From Misgurnus anguillicaudatus (taxonomy: Eukaryota > Chordata > Actinopteri > Cypriniformes > Cobitidae): DNA of 64,000 nt. Location of the stretch: positions 25,478,001 through 25,542,000 of the forward strand of contig NC_073348.2 in assembly GCF_027580225.2 (NCBI RefSeq), given 5' to 3'. The translations under genes and the position numbers were made by a program. Below, piece after piece: positions 24,101-36,878 of this stretch (position 1 is its first letter; the number at the start of each line of letters is the position of its first letter). The notes below the pieces were generated by a model. That model was not told the DNA's origin. It saw nothing but the letters and a program-made list of their open reading frames with translations, and searched no databases.

Positions 24101-25727
24101 CAGTCTTGTTCAAAATAATAGCAGTACAATGTGACTAACCAGAATAATCAAGGTTTTTAGTATATTTTTTATTGCTACGTGGCAAACAAGTTACCAGTAG
24201 GTTCAGTAGATTCTCAGAAAACAAACAAGACCCAGCATTCATGATATGCACGCTCTTAAGGCTGTGCAATTGGGGAATTAGTTGAAAGGGGTGTGTTAAA
24301 AAAAAATAGCAGTGTCTACCTTTGACTGTACAAACTCAAAACTATTTTGTACAAACATGTTTTTTTTTCTGGGATTTAGCAATCCTGTGAATCACTAAAC
24401 TAATATTTAGTTGTATGACCACAGTTTTTTTAAAACTGCTTGACATCTGTGTGGCATGGAGTCAACCAACTTGTGGCACCTCTCAGCTGTTATTCCACTC
24501 CATGATTCTTTAACAACATTCCACAATTCATTCACATTTCTTGGTTTTGCTTCAGAAACAGAATTTTTGATATCACCCCACAAGTTCTCAATTGGATTAA
24601 GGTCTGGAGATTGGGCTGGCCACTCCATAACATTAATTTTGTTGGTTTGGAACCAAGACTTTGCCCGTTTACTAGTGTGTTTTGGGTCATTGTCTTGTTG
24701 AAACAACCATTTCAATGGCATGTCCTCTTCAGCATAGGGCAACATGACCTCTTCAAGTATTTTAACATATGCAAACTGATCCATGATCCCTGGTATGCGA
24801 TAAATAGGCCCAACACCATAGTAGGAGAAACATGCCCATATCATGATGCTTGCACCTCCATGCTTCACTGTCTTCACTGTGTACTGTGGCTTGAATTCAG
24901 AGTTTGGGGGTCGTCTCACAAACTGCCTGTGGTCCTTGGACCCAAAAAGAACAATTTTACTCTCATCAGTCCACAAAATGTTCCTCCATTTCTCTTTAGG
25001 CCAGTTGATGTGTTCTTTGGCAAATTGTAACCTCTTCTGCACATGCCTTTTTTTTAACAGAGGGACTTTGTGGGGGATTCTTGAAAATAGATTAGCTTCA
25101 CACAGACGTCTTCTAACTGTCACAGTACTTACAGGTAACTCCAGACTGTCTTTGATCATCCTGGAGGTGATCATTGGCTGAGCCTTTGCCATTCTGGTTA
25201 TTCTTCTATCCATTTTGATGGTTGTCTTTCGTTTTCTTCCACGTCTCTCTGGTTTTGCTCTCCATTTTAAGGCATTGGAGATCATTTTAGCTGAACAGCC
25301 TATCATTTTTTGCACCTCTTTATAGGTTTTCCTCTCCAATCAACTGTTTAATCAAAGTACGCTGTTCTTCTGAATAATGTCTTGAACGACCCATTTTCCT
25401 CAGCTTTCAAATGCATGTTCAACAAGTGTTGGCTTCATCCTTAAATAGGGGCCACCTGATTCACACCTGTTTCTTCACAAAATTGATGACCTCAGTGATT
25501 GAATGCCACACTGCTATTTTGAACACACCCCTTTCAACTAATTCAACTAATTGCCCAATTGCACAGCCTTAAGAGCGTGCATATCATGAATGCTGGGTCT
25601 TGTTTGTTTTCTGAGAATCTACTGAACCTACTGGTAACTTGTTTGCCACGTAGCAATAAAAAATATACTAAAAACCTTGATTATTCTGGTTAGTCACATT
25701 GTACTGCTATTATTTTGAACAAGACTG
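24101..25727 (-). mobile_element. Nearly intact Tc1/mariner transposon with long TIRs
   Basis: Ends CAGTCTTGTTCAAAATAATA and its reverse complement, flanked by TA at 24099-24100 and 25728-25729. The terminal inverted repeats are about 195 bases long and nearly identical. The transposase gene is on the minus strand. Size 1627 bp. It lies in an F3 flank block, outside any live gene. Confidence 0.92.
24407..25394 (-). pseudogene. Tc1-like DDE transposase, one frameshift
   Basis: The ATG at 25394-25392 opens MGRSRHYSEEQRTLIKQ, which shifts frame near 25325-25335 where a base seems missing in a G/A run and meets a stop. The remaining 310 codons (25339-24407) are open to the stop. They contain the paired helix-turn-helix region, then [11 protein letters not shown] (first Asp), [10 protein letters not shown] (second Asp) and [11 protein letters not shown] (Glu), the Tc1 DD34E catalytic set. 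Family length is about 335-340 aa, so only the N-terminus is disconnected. It would cut and paste the surrounding element; probably inactive here. Confidence 0.88.
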
Positions 25728-25948
25728 TATATCTCTTACACCACTAGTTAGGTCACAATAAAATAAAAAAATTCCCACCAAATTTTTCTGCTAATCTTAA
25801 GTTGCTATAGAGTACTATTGCACCCTTCATATCTCAGAAGAGTCTTCAGTTTGTCAGATTTATTAAAAACAGGTCAGCTACTTTATGGAAAAAAACAGAG
25901 CTCCTGGAGGGTACTGCGGGCAGAGTGAGTCACAAGCATGTAACACAC

Positions 25949-26678
25949 TAGGGATGCTCATATCAGTTAATTTTTCTGACCGACAACCGTAGCTTCTAAA
26001 CCGAACATTAACCGTTAACTTATAAGATTTTAATATGAAATTGCCATTGAGTAAAAATACAGTTGACGGTTGTCTGTGAACTAGTAAAAACAAAACATTT
26101 AATTTGAACGTGCAAACAGCAGCGACAGATCAACAACAGAACCAGGATTCATACATTATCAGATATTCACGCAACATTTATTACCTTATTAAAAAGCACG
26201 CGATCGGTCCAGAGGATTAATATCCAAAGGGCAGATTGTCTCCGTTTCATCTACCACAGTGGTCATTTCTAAAGCAGGACTCTTTTCAGAAAGTTTTGGT
26301 TTTGCGTCGTGTTTCTCCATTTGTGCAAGAAGAGAGATGTTTATGGTTAGGGTCAGAGGCCATCAGCGAACGTCTGTCCGGATGTGCGCGAGACGGAGAC
26401 GGACCGCGTCATCTTCGGCGGACACGCGCGCGTCTCCGTTCAGCTTCCAAACACCCATACAAATTTCTCATACAAATCAGATCGTCAGGGCAGCAATAAT
26501 TTGTGTCATATACAGGAAATTCACAAATTAAAGATAGAAAAAGTGGCGAAATGTCTGTCGGCTCATGACGACACGCACCATGTCTTAACAAATATTTTTT
26601 TATTTTAACTGATAATGTTAATCGGTCATAAATTCTTCCCTTCGGTTAACGGTTAAACGGTCAATGTGAACATCCCTA
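25949..26678. mobile_element. hAT-like nonautonomous element with exact 8-bp target duplication
   Basis: Ends TAGGGATGCTCATATCAGTTAA and, reversed, TAGGGATGTTCACATTGACC. TAACACAC occurs on both sides (25941-25948 and 26679-26686), an 8-bp duplication as hAT elements make. The 730-bp body has a CpG-rich core (about 26330-26450) and only overlapping short ORFs. Confidence 0.8.
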
Positions 26679-27089
26679 TAACACACACAGAACATTATCA
26701 CACCATCTCTGTGTAACTTAGGATTCAGTACATGTTTGTGTTGTTTACATTATATGCACTTACGTGTCGACTGCCAACAAAGTTTAATGCAGTTTTACTT
26801 ACAGTGATCTCAAATGCTTTAAAATAGGAACAAAAAACACGTGGAAGAAAACAAGCAGCTACCATTAAAGCAGATTGAAGAATACTGAGGATGGCAAAGA
26901 TTCGGCCATTTATCTCCTCTCGAAAGATCACTAGAGGTGAACCATCATCCTAGACCACTGCTCTTTTTAATATACATGACATCTCTAGGTTTTGTCTTTC
27001 GGAAACATGGCTTCTTACATGATCATGTTGCCAGCACCACCTGCTAAAGTAGATTTATGCATTACAACATGAAAATTGGACCTTTCCTG
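26679..27089. other. Intergenic, nothing recognised
   Basis: A 68-codon minus ORF (26725-26931) has no recognised motif. No lectin or transposon end was identified. Confidence 0.3.
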
Positions 27090-27245
27090 TCCAAGCATGC
27101 CACGCAAGTCCTAGTCCAAGCTCCAGTCCTGGACTATTGCAATGCGCTACTGGCAAGGCTCCCAGCCTCCACAACCAAACCTCTACAGATGATCCAGAAT
27201 GCAGCGGGAGGAGTGGTCTTCAATGAGCCAAAGAGAGCATAGTCA
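27090..27245 (+). mobile_element. LINE reverse-transcriptase C-terminal fragment
   Basis: Encodes LDYCNALLARLPAST-type sequence (here VLDYCNALLARLPAST) and LQMIQNAAGG, the conserved end of the reverse-transcriptase region in L2-like fish LINEs. Open for about 50 codons only. Confidence 0.65.
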
Positions 27246-27589
27246 CTCCTCTTTTTGTCAGGCTAAGATTTTTCTTATGATGCTCTGTTAGGGCATTAGA
27301 AGAGTATATGAGAAAGTTTTCTCTGTGGAGAAGATCTGATCAACTTTTGGTTTGTTTTGGAGCCGTTAACAAGGGTCAACCCACCTCCAAGCAGACCATA
27401 AGTAAATGAATTGTGAAAGCTATTTTGCTAGCTTATAATGTGCAGAGATTGCCTTCACCTCTGCTAGTCAGGACACATGTATGGCATCTTCTCAGGCCTT
27501 TCTATCTGAGGTATCTATGCAATATGGGATGCTGATGAGAGTGGAATGGTTATTTTTGGGTGGTTATAGACAGAACCTCAGGCGACTCT

Positions 27590-27990
27590 GGGGTATAAGC
27601 ATGGTGGTGCAAAAATTATGGTATGGTAATGTTTTTCATACGGCTGTGTTGGGCCTAAAGTATTTATCGTACATGAATCAGTTACTAAACATAGAATACT
27701 TAAATAGATTATATGACCTTTGCCAAAGAGGAAATGAAACTAAAATGGGTGTTTACAACCCCAAACATACAAGCAAGTGGGCATATCTTGGTTCCAGACA
27801 AAAAGGATTGAGGTAATGGAGTGGCCAATCCCCAGATCTTAAACTCATTGAAAATGTGTTGGGTGACATTAAAAATGCTGTTTTTGATCAAAACCTAAAA
27901 ATTGAAAGGAACTGTGGATCCTGGGTTGAAATAGCAGTTTTTATTGTAAGTGCCAGAAGTTAGTTGACTCAATTTGACACAGATGTGAAG
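27590..27990 (+). mobile_element. Degenerate Tc1 transposase fragment
   Basis: Pieces in shifting frames match the Tc1 transposase at 24407: HGGAKIMVW, CFSYGCVGP, NPKHTSKWA and SPDLKLIENVLGDIKN, in the right order on the plus strand. Many stops and shifts; no terminal repeats identified. Confidence 0.7.
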
Positions 27991-28620
27991 CAGTTATCAT
28001 CAAACATGGTCATGCAACTAAATATTACTAGTTCAGCTGTTTAAAGTTAAGATAAATCTAAGACATTTCTTCAGTTTTTAAGTGTTTAAAGAGAAAAATA
28101 TTGACACTGTTGTTACGTGTCTGTGTATGTGCTCTGTGTTCCTTTGTTTCTTTCGTTTTCCCTAGCGATCCGTACTTGTCTATTCCAGTTTCTCGTTCAT
28201 TGGTCCAGCCTGGGGAATCCCTGCTTATGTCACTTCTTACACCTACTAATCCTGTTACGCCCTCTACCCGCCATTTCTTCTGCGAGCCTTGTTGCTTTAC
28301 CGCTAGCATTCTACATTTTCATTGCTAGTTTTTTATTCATTTGAGTTATTATTTCTGTACATTTTGTTTGTTGTTCGATCTGATTTTCTTTTTACTTGCC
28401 CTTGATTATTTCCGTTTACCCCTGTCAGTTAAACGTTCAGTGTATTCTTTATTTTTGCAGAAGTGGACAGGTAAGAAAATCGCGCAGCATACATTGCGCA
28501 CACACATAGGAGTAATAACTGTTCGCAACACTAGGTTAGGAGCAGGTGCCACCCGCTGTATGTTTTTTTTTTTAGTTAGTGATCATATTTTCACTCAACC
28601 AGTTATTTGTATTTATTTGC
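27991..28620. other. Intergenic; possible LTR-like debris
   Basis: 28100-28345 is pyrimidine-rich with overlapping ORFs in two frames, reminiscent of LTR or 5' leader sequence, but no motif proves it. 28345-28620 shows nothing definite. Confidence 0.3.
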
Positions 28621-28892
28621 ATTTCTTTTACTTCAGATTCAAAACTCCAAAATAAATAGAATTTAGGAAATTACTATATATATATATATCTGTTTACTGG
28701 CCAATGATACACTGAATAAAACACTTTATGAAAACATTATTCTTGCAATTGTATGTTGTGCTAATGGCAGAGAATCGTGTAGCCACAACACCTACATTAT
28801 GCCTAAACTATTTTGGATCTGTTTGGTCACATGATTTGGACTCTGACCTGTGATCAGTTCCCTTCTGTGGTTTTATTTTAAGCCGTTATAAA
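28621..28892 (+). promoter_or_regulatory. Promoter region of lectin gene 5 (type P1)
   Basis: Same block as before gene 2: TTTGGTCACATGATTTGG (E-box 28828-28833; the CCAAT complement is TTTGG here) and TATA box TTATAAAAC (28886-28894), 107 bases before the ATG. Confidence 0.6.
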
Positions 28893-28993
28893 ACAGAACC
28901 AAATAGCAGAAAAGACCAGAGACCAAAGATCTACACAAGAAGAACTTTCATCTTCACCACAGTTTACCAGTGATTAACTGTTAAAGACCAGAA

Positions 28994-30109
28994 ATGTCGT
29001 ATGGTAATAATCAAAACGTGCTCAAGACTGGAAACAAGAGAATGGACAAAGAGAGAATGGAGATGCAATATCAAAATGAAGATGAATACAAGACACTGAC
29101 TGACTTCAGATCAAACAGACAACAACCACTTCAGTCTACAGGTAATGCCGTTCATTCATTTACTTGCTTAAAAAACAGAAATATAGTGGAAAATAAAATA
29201 ACAAGTTTTACTTGATGTTTATTATCTACAGGACGCGAGTCTACAAAGATCAGATGTTACAGATCAGTTACAGTGTGTTTGGTGCTGCTGTGTGTTCTTC
29301 TACTGACTGCAGTCATAGTGCTGTGTGTCCTCATCTATACAAACAATCAACAGTGTCACAATACCAAAACAACTCTTAGTGAGGCAGGTAATCAGAACTA
29401 AAGACTTTTATGAAAAATATTATGAAAATATAAAGTGTGGTACTTTTAAATAAAATACATTTTATTGTAAAAACCATCAAAAACTAATTCAACGTGCATG
29501 GAAATGGCAGGCTAAAAGCAGAACTGGTTGTGTTTACAGATGGATGGACTTACTATAAGTCCAGTTTTTACTATTTTTCATCTGAGTGGAAGAGCTGGAG
29601 TGACAGCAGAAGTTACTGTAGAGAGAAAGCAGCAGATCTGATCATCATTAACAATAAAGACGAACAAGTAAGTGAAACAAGTTTTGTAGCTGCTGTTGGT
29701 GATACATGTCAGATAAAAACTGCTGTGTGTAATAATTTAAAAGTATTATTCATCTTCTCAGGATTTTATTAAGCTGTTTTCTGGTTATGAAGGATACTGG
29801 ATTGGTTTGTCTGACAGTGATGTAGAGGGCAAATGGAAATGGGTTGATGGCAGCCCACTGACCTCTGTGTAAGAAATCACTAAATTTATCTGATTATTAT
29901 CCAATAAATGATTCTCACAGTCAGTATCATATCACACAGAAAACAACACTGAAGATCTAATGATGATCTGTTGTTTCAGCTTCTGGAAGTCTGGGGAACC
30001 CAATGGTCATAGTGGAGAGAACTGTGTTGAGACTCACTCATCAGAGTGGAATGATTACTCATGTAATAAAGCTATACAATGGATCTGTGAGAAAAATATT
30101 CTTAAATAA
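28994..30109 (+). CDS. C-type lectin receptor gene 5 (short stalk, 222 aa)
   Basis: Exons 28994-29141, 29232-29387, 29540-29667, 29762-29868 and 29980-30109 (TAA). The tail (1-49) starts MSYGNNQNVLKT: the first tyrosine motif of gene 2 is lost, but YQNE and YKTL remain. Exon 2 encodes the transmembrane segment and only about 15 further residues ending TTLSEAG, so the heptad-repeat neck is absent. The CTLD (102-222) has WIGLSD, KWKWVDG, EPN, ENC and WND, a full Ca2+ site 2. Exon 4 uses donor GTAAGA where the others use GTGAGA or GTGATA. It is closest to gene 9 in exons 4-5. Sugar binding is plausible by family analogy. Confidence 0.9.
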
Positions 30110-30270
30110 GAGTTTTAAATGTAAATTTATATATCTGAGCAGGCTTAAATTGAATAGTTTAAGTCAAACATAGTCATCAACGTGCTATATCTTCCAGAGC
30201 AAAACTTTGGTTTAAAACGTTTCCAAATGATGAATGTGCAACTAACCTTTTGTTTCACATGACCTATTCT

Positions 30271-30276
30271 AATAAA
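30271..30276 (+). terminator. Poly(A) signal of lectin gene 5
   Basis: AATAAA in TTCTAATAAATGAAGC, about 160 bases after the stop; the same context follows gene 9. Confidence 0.6.
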
Positions 30277-30884
30277 TGAAGCTTTTCAGCAAAAGTGTTT
30301 TAAATTTGCATCAGTGTGAGCCAAATATTGAGGAACTGCTATCATTGTTGTTCAGGCTGTACAGTAGTTAAACTATTCGTTTATAAAGGAGCAACTACTG
30401 GAATAAAATATATGCTTTTGGTAACTCTGTATCTTTGTTTTTTTTTGTTTTTTTTTTACCAAAAATAGTAACAAAAAAGTTCAAAAAACATTTTCAAGTT
30501 GAAATGAACAAAGCATAAATATGGTTTCATTTGAAAGAAGACAATTTGAGCTTCATTTTCCAGGTTTCAAAAATATTATAAGTAAACAATTATACAAGTT
30601 GTTTACTTTCATTCCAATGAGGCTAAAGGACATTGGAATGAAAATGTGTGATGCATAACATTTTTTTTTATTACTAAAACTCCTAATGATAAACATGTGT
30701 GAGACACCTAGAAATGCAAGATCTCAAGTCTAAACAAGTTATATTTCATGTTTGAGGTCAATGAGACCAAAAATGGGTTTTTGTACGACTAGTGCCTTTT
30801 CTAAAAAAGGCCACTTGGAGCTCCAAAGTGCCCTTAGGTGACACATTGGTCTGAGGTTCACAGGAATTACAGGTATTACAATTA

Positions 30885-31829
30885 CTTTTACATGCACAAC
30901 ATGAAGGAATAAGGAATCACACCGTTTTTTGTTTCTTTACATATCGTCGCTGCACAATGAAACTCATGTATGTCCAAAACAGTTACTTTTCAGGAAGTGA
31001 AAAAAAAACACCGTATATCAAAATCAGTTGAATGTAGCGTTGTCATACTTGGTACGGCATCTTTACATGTAAACATTTTCTTGCCAGTGTAATGATATAA
31101 TCCACTATTGACCAAAATTGAGTTTAAATGGACATACGTGCATATTTTACAGTAACGGTGGTCGATACGCGTTCTTCCGATCATTAATTAGAATGGCCAT
31201 ATTGACAGATGAATACACTCAGTTTATTAAATAGCCTATGTCTTAGTTTATTAAATACGCTTAGTTTATTTAATATTAATTATACATTTACTAAAAGTCT
31301 CTTGCAAACTATGAAAGGACAATGAATCAATACACTGACATGGTAATGCTAAGTTAGACAGATACCATGTTTGCACAGTCCTACCGTAATTTTGTCACTC
31401 CTAGACGTACGTCTGGCGTCAGGGGGAAACATTTACCTCGATGAAGGAAAGTCATTGTCTCACCAGGCTATTTTTATTCGGCTATCCAGTGCTGAGCTTC
31501 GATGAAACTTCACGAGACCAGCGAGATGCTTCCACAGGGCGGGAGATACGTGGCGTGATTGACAGCTTTGACACCAAATGGATATACGTGAAAATCAGAT
31601 GGCATGATTTTACAACTTTTCATTGGCCATTTAGATATGTGAAGCATACTGTATACGGAAATTAACCTGGACATTCAATCCGTCAAAAAATCTCAAAATC
31701 GGCAAAATGGACATACGTGGTTTTCATCAGACAGCGACAATATTCTCACATTTCACTAAATCTAGGTAATTCAGGATACATTCAGCTCACAAAAAGCAAT
31801 CTTATTCCTTCATGTTGTGCATGTAAAAG
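30885..31829. mobile_element. Nonautonomous DNA element with inverted ends
   Basis: The ends CTTTTACATGCACAACATGA (30885) and its complement TCATGTTGTGCATGTAAAAG (ending 31829) match across about 28 bases (GGAATAAG follows). ATGGACATACGTG words recur inside near 31128 and 31708 and inverted near 30966. A 74-codon ORF (31441-31665) has no recognised domain. Confidence 0.6.
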
Positions 31830-33192
31830 CAATCTCTACATAAGCTGATATTACACCGATGAGTCGATATTCAGGATGCAGACTGTCCATTTAGGATGCA
31901 GTCAGCCCCAAAAAACAAGTCTTTTGTTTACATGCATACACATTCTTCTTATTATTTATCTTTTTGTTAGCATATTTAAAAGCCGTTTAATAACCACGTT
32001 TTTATTTTACTGTTGTATATTACAAACTCTACACAAACGTACCAAATTATATAGTAAAAAACTCACAATTAGTTTGTTGCATGATGCAGAACAATAATCC
32101 GCTAATCTCAGATATAATGTCATTATCATTACATTTAAAAAGTTCCTACAACATGTCTTTTTCGTCCAACAAGCATCCATTCTGTAGCAATCAAAATTGC
32201 TGAAATGATCCAGCGAGCAATAAAATAAAACAAATCCACACCAGGACTTTGTTTAGCACCCAAACAACGGCACCACAGTGCAATCATTTATGGGCAACTT
32301 GTAATCTGACATATTTTGTTCAATAATAATAATCTTTGTCTTATTGGAGTTTAGCATACGTTATTCTCTCTCACGCGAGTCAGACCGATCGCGCAATGCA
32401 TCTCATATGATTAAACTTTTATGTAGCCACACAACAATAATTTCAGCTGCATGCATTCACTGTATACAGCGGGACGTGATGTTGTGATTTTTCAAATGGA
32501 TTCTTAACCTAAAATGCACCGCAATGCAAGTGATGCAGACCAAATGCAGCGTTCTATTGAAAAGGAATGTATTTATTTCTGCCGTACCAAAATGCAATGA
32601 AGAAACTGAACGTCTGACTGGGGTGTCGCTCTTCCTCACGCACAGAACGCGTGCACACACACAAACACAAGTGCACAAGCGCGCATACACACAGGTTGTT
32701 ACCATAGCAAATAGGCTCACCCCAGAAATGATATATTATGTTAGTAGCCTAATGGTAAATGCTGCAAGTGTAGAAATGTACATAAACAAGATATTTACTT
32801 TGATGTCAGGGCTAGATTACAGCATGAAACCTGTTGTGCATATTAATAAATTAAAGTGCTTAATTGTTGGCACTGGCACTTATAAACACTAAATGGGTAA
32901 AAAATTGAAATAAATAGGCTTATTTTTTGGAGCACAATACCTCTGTTTTTTTTAGAAATAAAAGCCAAATGCTTGAACATTGTACAGCCACGTCATTTTC
33001 GTTATGCATTATTTGTTTTGGTTGTTTAAAAACACATACAAAATTTTTATCCGATTACTCGATTAATCGATCGATTTAGTGCTAGATTAATCGATTACAA
33101 AAAGAATCGATAGCTGCAGCTGCATTATTGATCGTACAGAGGTCAAAAGTATGAAACAAAATACGATAATTATCGTACGTCTGGCAACACTG
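31830..33192. other. Intergenic repeats
   Basis: Nothing coding recognised. 33050-33120 is dense in ATTAATCGAT words typical of a fish hAT end. The opposed ORFs at 32457-32892 overlap and have no motif. Confidence 0.35.
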
Positions 33193-34700
33193 CACTCTTA
33201 GAATGGATGTGTTAAAAACAACACATTAGTGTTGATTCTGGGACAACACACTAAATGTGTTGTCCCAGAATCCACCCATCTCTATGTAATTATTGAAACA
33301 ACACATTTTGTGTTACTTTTAACACAACTTTTGTTATATTTAAACTAGGGCTGTCAAAATAAACGCGTTAATAACGCGTTAACGCAAATTCATTTTAACG
33401 GCACTAATTTTATTAACGCGCGATTAACGCAACACGCAATTTCTGTTTGACCCACAGCTGGATGAATTGAGACGCAGCAAGTGACCGGCGCTGCCTATAT
33501 GAGTCTGAGCTTTCCATGAAAATAAGAACATTAAGCTCTCGTCTAGCGAATCCAATGCTCTAAATGATCATTAAACATCTAAAATGCACGTTTTCTGCAC
33601 GTGCAGTTTTCTTTATCTGCACGTTTTTTTGTGAGGTGTACCGTCCCAAATCCATTTAAAGCAAAGATGCGTCTTCTTTCACTTTTTAGTTTCGTTTTTA
33701 AAGCATTCAGAAATGATAGAAATAGACTGCAGGACTTTCTTGATGTGAAAATAATTATTAAGGGAGATAAAGTTCGGGATCTGATTGATGTTAAAAGAGT
33801 TATTAAGGGTGACAAGGCTAAAAAGCGATGTCTGACGCAGACGTCTGAAGCGCATGCACACAAACGCGCGAGTGTGTGACCCTGATATATATATAGACAT
33901 CTAACACAAAATTACAGGTTTAAAAATATCTGTTTTGACAAGAATTCACGTAGGTATGACCTATAATCTGTTATATATCTGAAGTGAATGTTTGGTTAAC
34001 TGTTGAGGAAAAGTATATTTTGTGTCATTATATTAAACCCTTGCATTATCCATCTTAAAGTGGTCTGTCTCAATGTCAAAATTAAACAATAAAACAAAAA
34101 CATATATGTAACATATATTGATATTGTTTTTGCTCTGCATTAACAGGTAAAGTTCTGTCATGCTTTGTCAGATTCCAACAATTGTTCCAGTTGTTTTGAA
34201 GTTTTTTTTAATAGAGAATGTTCAAATATAAATGACACATTTTTGAAAATTTGCTCATCCCAACTCAATTTGCCAGCACAGGTCACAAATGATGCAGCAG
34301 CAAACAGAAATGGAGTAAGATCTTCTAAAGGCAAAAACATTTATAAAACTATGGCAGATGATTCTGTTGAAAATGTAAACAGGCTGTTGTGAACATACAT
34401 TTGCATATAGGATATATATTTGTCCAAATCCATGCTGATTAGAGCATAAAAAACTTGAAAAGTGTTACATTTAGGTACATTTAGAACAGATAAAAATGTG
34501 CGATTAATTTGCGATTAATCGCGAGTTAACTCATGAAATCATGCGATTAATCGCGATTAAATATTTTAATCTATTGACAGCCCTAATTTAAACACAAAAT
34601 CAACACAAAACTACACAAAATGTGTTAAAATTACACATAATGTGTTAAAAGCTTAACACACAAAAATGTGTAAAAAATTAACACGTCCTTTCTAAGAGTG
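33193..34700. mobile_element. MITE carrying a nested hAT-like element
   Basis: Outer ends CACTCTTAGAATGGATGTGTT and, reversed, CACTCTTAGAAAGGACGTGTT; inside are many AACACA/TGTGTT words. It is interrupted at ATTTAAAC by the element at 33346-34585. Confidence 0.7.
33346..34585. mobile_element. hAT-like element, 8-bp target duplication
   Basis: Starts TAGGGCTGTCAA and ends TTGACAGCCCTA. ATTTAAAC flanks both sides (33338-33345 and 34586-34593). The terminal regions are rich in GATTAATCGC/TTAACGCG. Length 1240 bp; no intact transposase. Confidence 0.85.
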
Positions 34701-36480
34701 TGGTTTAGTACCATGTGGTTTATTTACATGTTGGTTGCTAATTGGACTGCAGTTCTAACACACCCACCAAATGAGAGTAAACAGACCTCAAACCCTGTTT
34801 CACACCATTTCCACGAAACTTTGTTTAACCCGGAAACCATAGCAAAACGCTGCGCACCAGTTTGAACTTGAACGTGCCCCAAGAAAATAAACTTAATACA
34901 AACATAGTTGGAATCGTCTTCTTGTTGACTACATGTTTTTTCTATCAATATTTTCCATTAAGTCATTGTCTGGTAGAGGAACAAGTGAGCGATAGGTCAC
35001 GATTTTCGACCCTGCTGTTTGGATATTATGTATTATACTACTGCCCTACTTTTAAAAACAAACTTTGGAGGTGGGTTCATGGGTTTATGGAACCTAAAGT
35101 GTAATCTCATATACAGTGTTATGATGTAAATGGTTGTCAGATTGTATATTATATTATATTACAAAACAATAGAATATATGTCTATATTTCAAGGATTATT
35201 TGCATTTGTGGACAAAAATGGCCATGTGATGTATTCCATTAGACTCTTTTTATGGGTTAATCACATATCTAAGCATACTGGATTCGACTCGTGATCGTTA
35301 AATCCACACAAAGGTAAGAAGTCCCATTTATATTTTGCATGTTGTCATCCAGACTTCTGTGACAAAATACTTCATTTTTGATCCTAGCAAGAGCATCTGT
35401 ATCTCAAAACAGAGACCGTAAACTGGGGCTAAACCCGTCAACCTTTTAAATGATGTATAGTAATGTTAATATTTTTCATGTTTCTAGACAGTAGGCTATA
35501 TATACATTGTTAGCAGCATTAAAAAAGTGACATTATCATGTGGACGATCTAGTGTTCCCCCAAAAACAATTAGTTGAAAAACTTTTGTACCAATTGAAGT
35601 AATTTTTTAAGTTCCAACTTTTCACTTTTTACAGTGTAAACAAGTATACATGTTTTCACATGAATATAGACTTCACACATCAATCTCAGAACAGTTCCGT
35701 TTTCTTGTGTTATTATCAGGGTTTAAATTGGGCCGGGGCCATACGGTGCTGAGCCCCGGCAAACAGGCTGAATGTCTCGCTCCGCTGGTGTGCCCGCTGG
35801 TGCTGGTGCATGTGCACGAGAAGTGAATAACTCATTTTATTAATTGCTATGGAAGGTAGGCATCAGGCTCGTGAGTGCGGACCACCCGTGAAACCGGAAT
35901 GCGTGACCGGATTTTTACCACACATTCAGCATGACGCATCCCTTATTCAGCTTATTCATCAAACCATTGTTAATAGTACAACTCGCGAGATCCACCAATC
36001 AGAGAGCCTCCCCAATTTCAAAAATGATTCAAATTAATTGAGCATATCTGGCAGTTTTCAATGGGTGCTTGGCCACTTCGGTGGGTGCTGGGATCAATGG
36101 ATCGGTGCCTATGCATGCCATTCTTTAGGCCAATGTTAAACTGCATGTCTTTTTGGTGTCACTATTTTAAGGTCATTTTGAGATCAATGTATGTAAAGTC
36201 ACACACCAAACAGATACAAAATGGTTGTTTTTATAATAACCATGCGGCATAAACTTTATTATTGTTTAAACTTATTTATTATTTATACACATCACTTTAT
36301 ACATAGCTACAGTATGAACTTCTCTTGACTTTTTTGAAGGCCCATGACCTTGTGTCACACATTGACCGCAGAAAATACACAAACGAAAAAACAGCTTAGC
36401 AATGAAGCCAACTGAAACAGGAGTATAATGCTTGCAATGAGATGTTGTGACTGTAGCACATGATCTTGACAAGTTAATGT
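34701..36480. other. Intergenic with promoter debris and insertions
   Basis: 35640-35715 resembles the promoter of gene 3 (CTCAGAACAGTTCCGTT) but is cut by a GC-rich insert (about 35716-36050) of unknown class. From 36060 the sequence parallels the flank of gene 4 (10770 onward). No gene. Confidence 0.4.
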
Positions 36481-36878
36481 ATGCTGTTAAAATGGAGTCC
36501 AATCACTCAGTAGTATTTTCTGCCCACTCTTCACTATATCTCTCTAACAAGGATTCATAGGCCATACACAATGAAATGCAAATAAACATTGGTCACATGG
36601 TTTGGGGTTGCTCTTCACAAATTTCACACCTATCACTTTAAGATCATTGAAACCAACAAGCTATTAGCACCTCACGTCACTATAAAAAAATATTTATGAT
36701 CTTATTGGTCACATGAGTTTTGGTTTTCACACATTGATCTCAGTTCAGTTGCATTCCGATGTGTCATTTTCACCAGTGTTAAAAACAGAGTCAAAGAGCA
36801 AAGAAGAGCAGAGCAACATACAAAGACCTACAAAACAAGAACTTTAACACACGTGTGCTTAAGTCTGAGATTTAGGGT
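36481..36878 (+). promoter_or_regulatory. Promoter region of lectin gene 6 (type P2)
   Basis: Shares the gene 4 block: CTTATTGGTCACATGAG (E-box 36710-36715), with TATAAAA at 36681-36687 and a TTAAAAAC motif near 36779 at the place of the TATA box of the P1 genes. Confidence 0.5.

Noticed and set aside
24456..25181. Plus-strand ORFs of 81-139 codons
   Set aside because: Antisense shadows of the Tc1 transposase gene.
32457..32892. Opposed 87- and 122-codon ORFs
   Set aside because: They overlap, have no motif and lie in repeat-rich DNA.
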